Positions 62,403 to 64,000 of a stretch of DNA of 64,000 nucleotides are shown here, in pieces (position 1 is the stretch's first letter; each line of letters opens with the position of its first letter). A model generated the notes under the pieces. The model was not told where the DNA came from. It saw only the letters and a list, made by a program, of their open reading frames with translations, and made no database searches. A program made the translations under genes and the position numbers. The DNA is taken from NCBI RefSeq assembly GCF_964065165.1, contig NZ_OZ061549.1:496001-560000 (forward strand), given 5' to 3'. Source of the DNA: Levilactobacillus yonginensis. Lineage in GTDB: Bacteria > Bacillota > Bacilli > Lactobacillales > Lactobacillaceae.

Positions 62403-62747
62403 TCAAGCCTGGACCAGACGTTTCATATAACCTAACAAGACAATCAAAAAACCTAACGGTAAAGCAAAGCCAAACAGTGCTGTAACCAGAACTGGGGCCA
62501 CCGTCAACGCGAGGGTCACGTCAAGAATCGCCACCAGTGAACTCACACCCAACAGCAGGCGCCACCAGCCCCGGTGAATCCGAGGTTGATACGTCAGTCC
62601 GTAAACCAATAACGTTAGCGCGGTCGTCAGTAGTAAGGCCCGGTCAATTAATGGCATCGCTAGAATTCCAGCTAATCCCAGGGCCACCACACTCAGCCCG
62701 ATAAAGAAGTAACCGTACCAGCGTTGTGTTTGAACAGTTGATTTCAC
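62403..62747 (-). CDS. Small membrane protein, unrecognised
   Basis: 114 residues with four hydrophobic segments (GYFFIGLSVVALGLAGILAM; ALLLTTALTLLVYGLTY; WWRLLLGVSSLVAILDVTLALTV; VTALFGFALPLGFLIVLLGY). No family known to me. GGGAGC precedes ATG 62747. It lies between terminators and is transcribed alone. Confidence 0.65.
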   Translation of the reverse strand: MKSTVQTQRWYGYFFIGLSVVALGLAGILAMPLIDRALLLTTALTLLVYGLTYQPRIHRGWWRLLLGVSSLVAILDVTLALTVAPVLVTALFGFALPLGFLIVLLGYMKRLVQA

Positions 62748-62931
62748 GATTATCGCTCCCTTTATCTAACCTTTACACCCTTAGTTTAACCGATTTCGTA
62801 ACCGCTTACAACAATTAAAAACGAAACCAGCCTAGTCATTGTGCCGACTAAAAAAGCTGTAACTCTCTACAATCATAGTAGGTAGTCACAGCACACATCT
62901 TGGCATCTATTTTGACTGGTTTGTCAATTGT

Positions 62932-63396
62932 TTAACACCCAGCGTCTACAAATAGGTCGCCGTTCCACTCGTCACTCTTAGCAGCCGCAGCTTCACGCCG
63001 AAAGATCTTTAACAGCGTTAGCATGCTGGCCGCGCTCTTCTCCGCCGTCATCTCTGACAACGGGAGCCAACTGACTCGCCCCTCGGCACTCGAACGAATC
63101 TCGCCGGTGAAGGCATCACTGCGGTACAGCAAGCCCAGCTTTCGTTGGCCGCCATCGTGGTCGAACCATTCGCAGGTCCCACAGAATTCAACGTGCGTCA
63201 GAGTCAACCCAGTTTCTTCGGACACTTCACGAATGGCAGCTGCCGCACAGCTCTCACCGACCTCGACGTGGCCACCCGGAAAACTATGGCCACCCTTCCA
63301 CTGAACGTGAATCTTATCTTCCACTAAGACTTTTTTGGTTACAGGATCCGTCACCATGATCATCGTGACCAATTCAACTGGTTGTGTGCGTGTCAT
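62932..63396 (-). CDS. NUDIX hydrolase, MutT/8-oxo-dGTPase-like
   Basis: 154 residues. Complete Nudix box GHVEVGESCAAAAIREVSEETGL starting near residue 42, preceded by KGGHSFPGG. The start, LVTMIMVTDPVTKKVLVEDK, is like YtkD/MutX-type proteins that clean oxidised nucleotides. Substrate not certain. Its start overlaps the acyltransferase end by 23 bp. Confidence 0.87.
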   Translation of the reverse strand: MTRTQPVELVTMIMVTDPVTKKVLVEDKIHVQWKGGHSFPGGHVEVGESCAAAAIREVSEETGLTLTHVEFCGTCEWFDHDGGQRKLGLLYRSDAFTGEIRSSAEGRVSWLPLSEMTAEKSAASMLTLLKIFRREAAAAKSDEWNGDLFVDAGC

Positions 63397-64000
63397 CAGT
63401 AATCCTCCGTTGATTTTTCAAATTTTTGATTGCCTGCCAAGCCACGTGTAATCCATAGGCACTGCTAAAGGATAGGCACCAAGTCAAGCTGTAGCAAACA
63501 ACGATGCCCACTACTGGAACCATGGTCGTTAATTGTCTGCCCCCGGCTAGCCAGACCAGTTGCAGCCAAAAAACATTGGCTAAATAGGCGCGATAGGCGT
63601 AGGTCGCCAGCCAATGTACTCGCGTCAGCCAGCGCGAACGGCCCCGCATTTGCCAGGTGGCGAGACACCCAATCAGACCAATAATTGCTAGCACGTAGAA
63701 AACAGTCGCTGGTAAGTAGTAACTAGTTTGGGTCAAGCTTATCGGCCGGCCCTGCCGCAATAGAGTATCAGCTTGCCAAATCAATGAAATGCCTGCCAAC
63801 AGGGCTAACGGTAACCAGGGCCACCGTAGCTGGCGCAAGCGTGGCCACATTTGCCAAAAGATAATTCCTAAAATTGCGTACGGAAAGAATCCCCAGAAAA
63901 CACGGTCCAATAAGTACCACTGCGTAAATCGGGCCGTGGGATAGATGAGTCGGTCTGCCACGACCAACCACCCGACATACAACCACGCCGTCACGCTCAG
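63374..64000 (-). CDS. Acyltransferase-3 family membrane protein, C-terminal part (5' end outside window)
   Basis: The frame is open to the window edge, reading LSVTAWLYVG, so the GTG at 63994 is internal. About seven hydrophobic segments, charge pattern and LDRVFWGFFPYAILGIIFWQMWPRL resemble the membrane part of OafA-type O-acyltransferases, which acetylate cell-wall or surface polymers. The N-terminal catalytic His lies beyond the window. Its stop overlaps the NUDIX start, suggesting coupling. Confidence 0.65.
   Translation of the reverse strand: MSVTAWLYVGWLVVADRLIYPTARFTQWYLLDRVFWGFFPYAILGIIFWQMWPRLRQLRWPWLPLALLAGISLIWQADTLLRQGRPISLTQTSYYLPATVFYVLAIIGLIGCLATWQMRGRSRWLTRVHWLATYAYRAYLANVFWLQLVWLAGGRQLTTMVPVVGIVVCYSLTWCLSFSSAYGLHVAWQAIKNLKNQRRITDDTHTTS

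Overview
The window reads as chromosomal DNA of a lactic acid bacterium of the family Lactobacillaceae. Support comes from the protein families (MsrB/MsrA pair, XerS, FolT under a tetrahydrofolate riboswitch, PyrR, RqcH, EbsA, Rgg-like and LytTR/DUF3021 regulators, several DHA2 exporters with an enlarged outer loop), GGAGG ribosome binding sites, and occasional TTG/GTG starts. I cannot fix the species from sequence alone; a Levilactobacillus- or Lactiplantibacillus-like organism is plausible. No tRNA, rRNA, prophage or CRISPR array is visible.

Layout. 1-4007: the end of a matrixin-type protease, msrB-msrA-NUDIX, then about 1.1 kb with no convincing gene, then a dif-like 13-6-13 site directly upstream of xerS. 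All genes up to xerS are on the plus strand; most genes after it are on the minus strand. This is what a replication terminus looks like. 4.1-29.4 kb: an accessory region full of duplication and decay. It holds two copies of a YjbR / DUF915-lipoprotein / isochorismatase cassette, a third broken DUF915 fragment, three DHA2 pumps plus a pump fragment, TetR/ArsR regulators with palindromic operators, an ABC exporter operon with LytTR-DUF3021, a DUF5776 surface protein with debris next to it, a TnpB remnant, and four toxin-antitoxin loci (one Doc pair, one PemK/MazF pair, one orphan antitoxin, one mazEF with a twice-frameshifted toxin). 29.4-39.9 kb: an Rgg-like regulator with a small oxidoreductase operon ending in an unannotated 46-residue membrane protein, endonuclease III without its iron-sulfur cysteines, a short MutS2-like ATPase, a MazG-like hydrolase, another TetR/pump divergent pair and VanZ. 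40-64 kb: more core-like, with GtrA, FolT plus riboswitch, DegV, MarR-phosphodiesterase-UMF1 transporter, RqcH, lspA-rluD-pyrR-carA-like-carB-like, ebsA-fhs, RNase H, an amino acid oxidase, a second TnpB remnant, nitroreductase, a TetR/CPBP protease divergent pair, NUDIX and an acyltransferase.

The points I consider most unusual are: (1) pyrR is followed by full-length CarA-like and CarB-like proteins that have lost the glutaminase Cys/His/Glu and the ATP-grasp and metal-binding residues, suggesting a conserved pseudoenzyme carbamoyl-phosphate synthetase tied to PyrR; (2) a family of structured intergenic elements at 40.0-40.4 and 54.1-54.2 kb in which the stems change sequence but keep pairing; (3) two TnpB remnants that have both kept the same roughly 130-nt right end where the guide-RNA scaffold should lie, one of them ending beside a toxin-antitoxin promoter; (4) the dif-like site beside xerS at the strand switch; (5) a phosphodiesterase whose first metal-binding Asp is included only if translation starts at an ATT codon.
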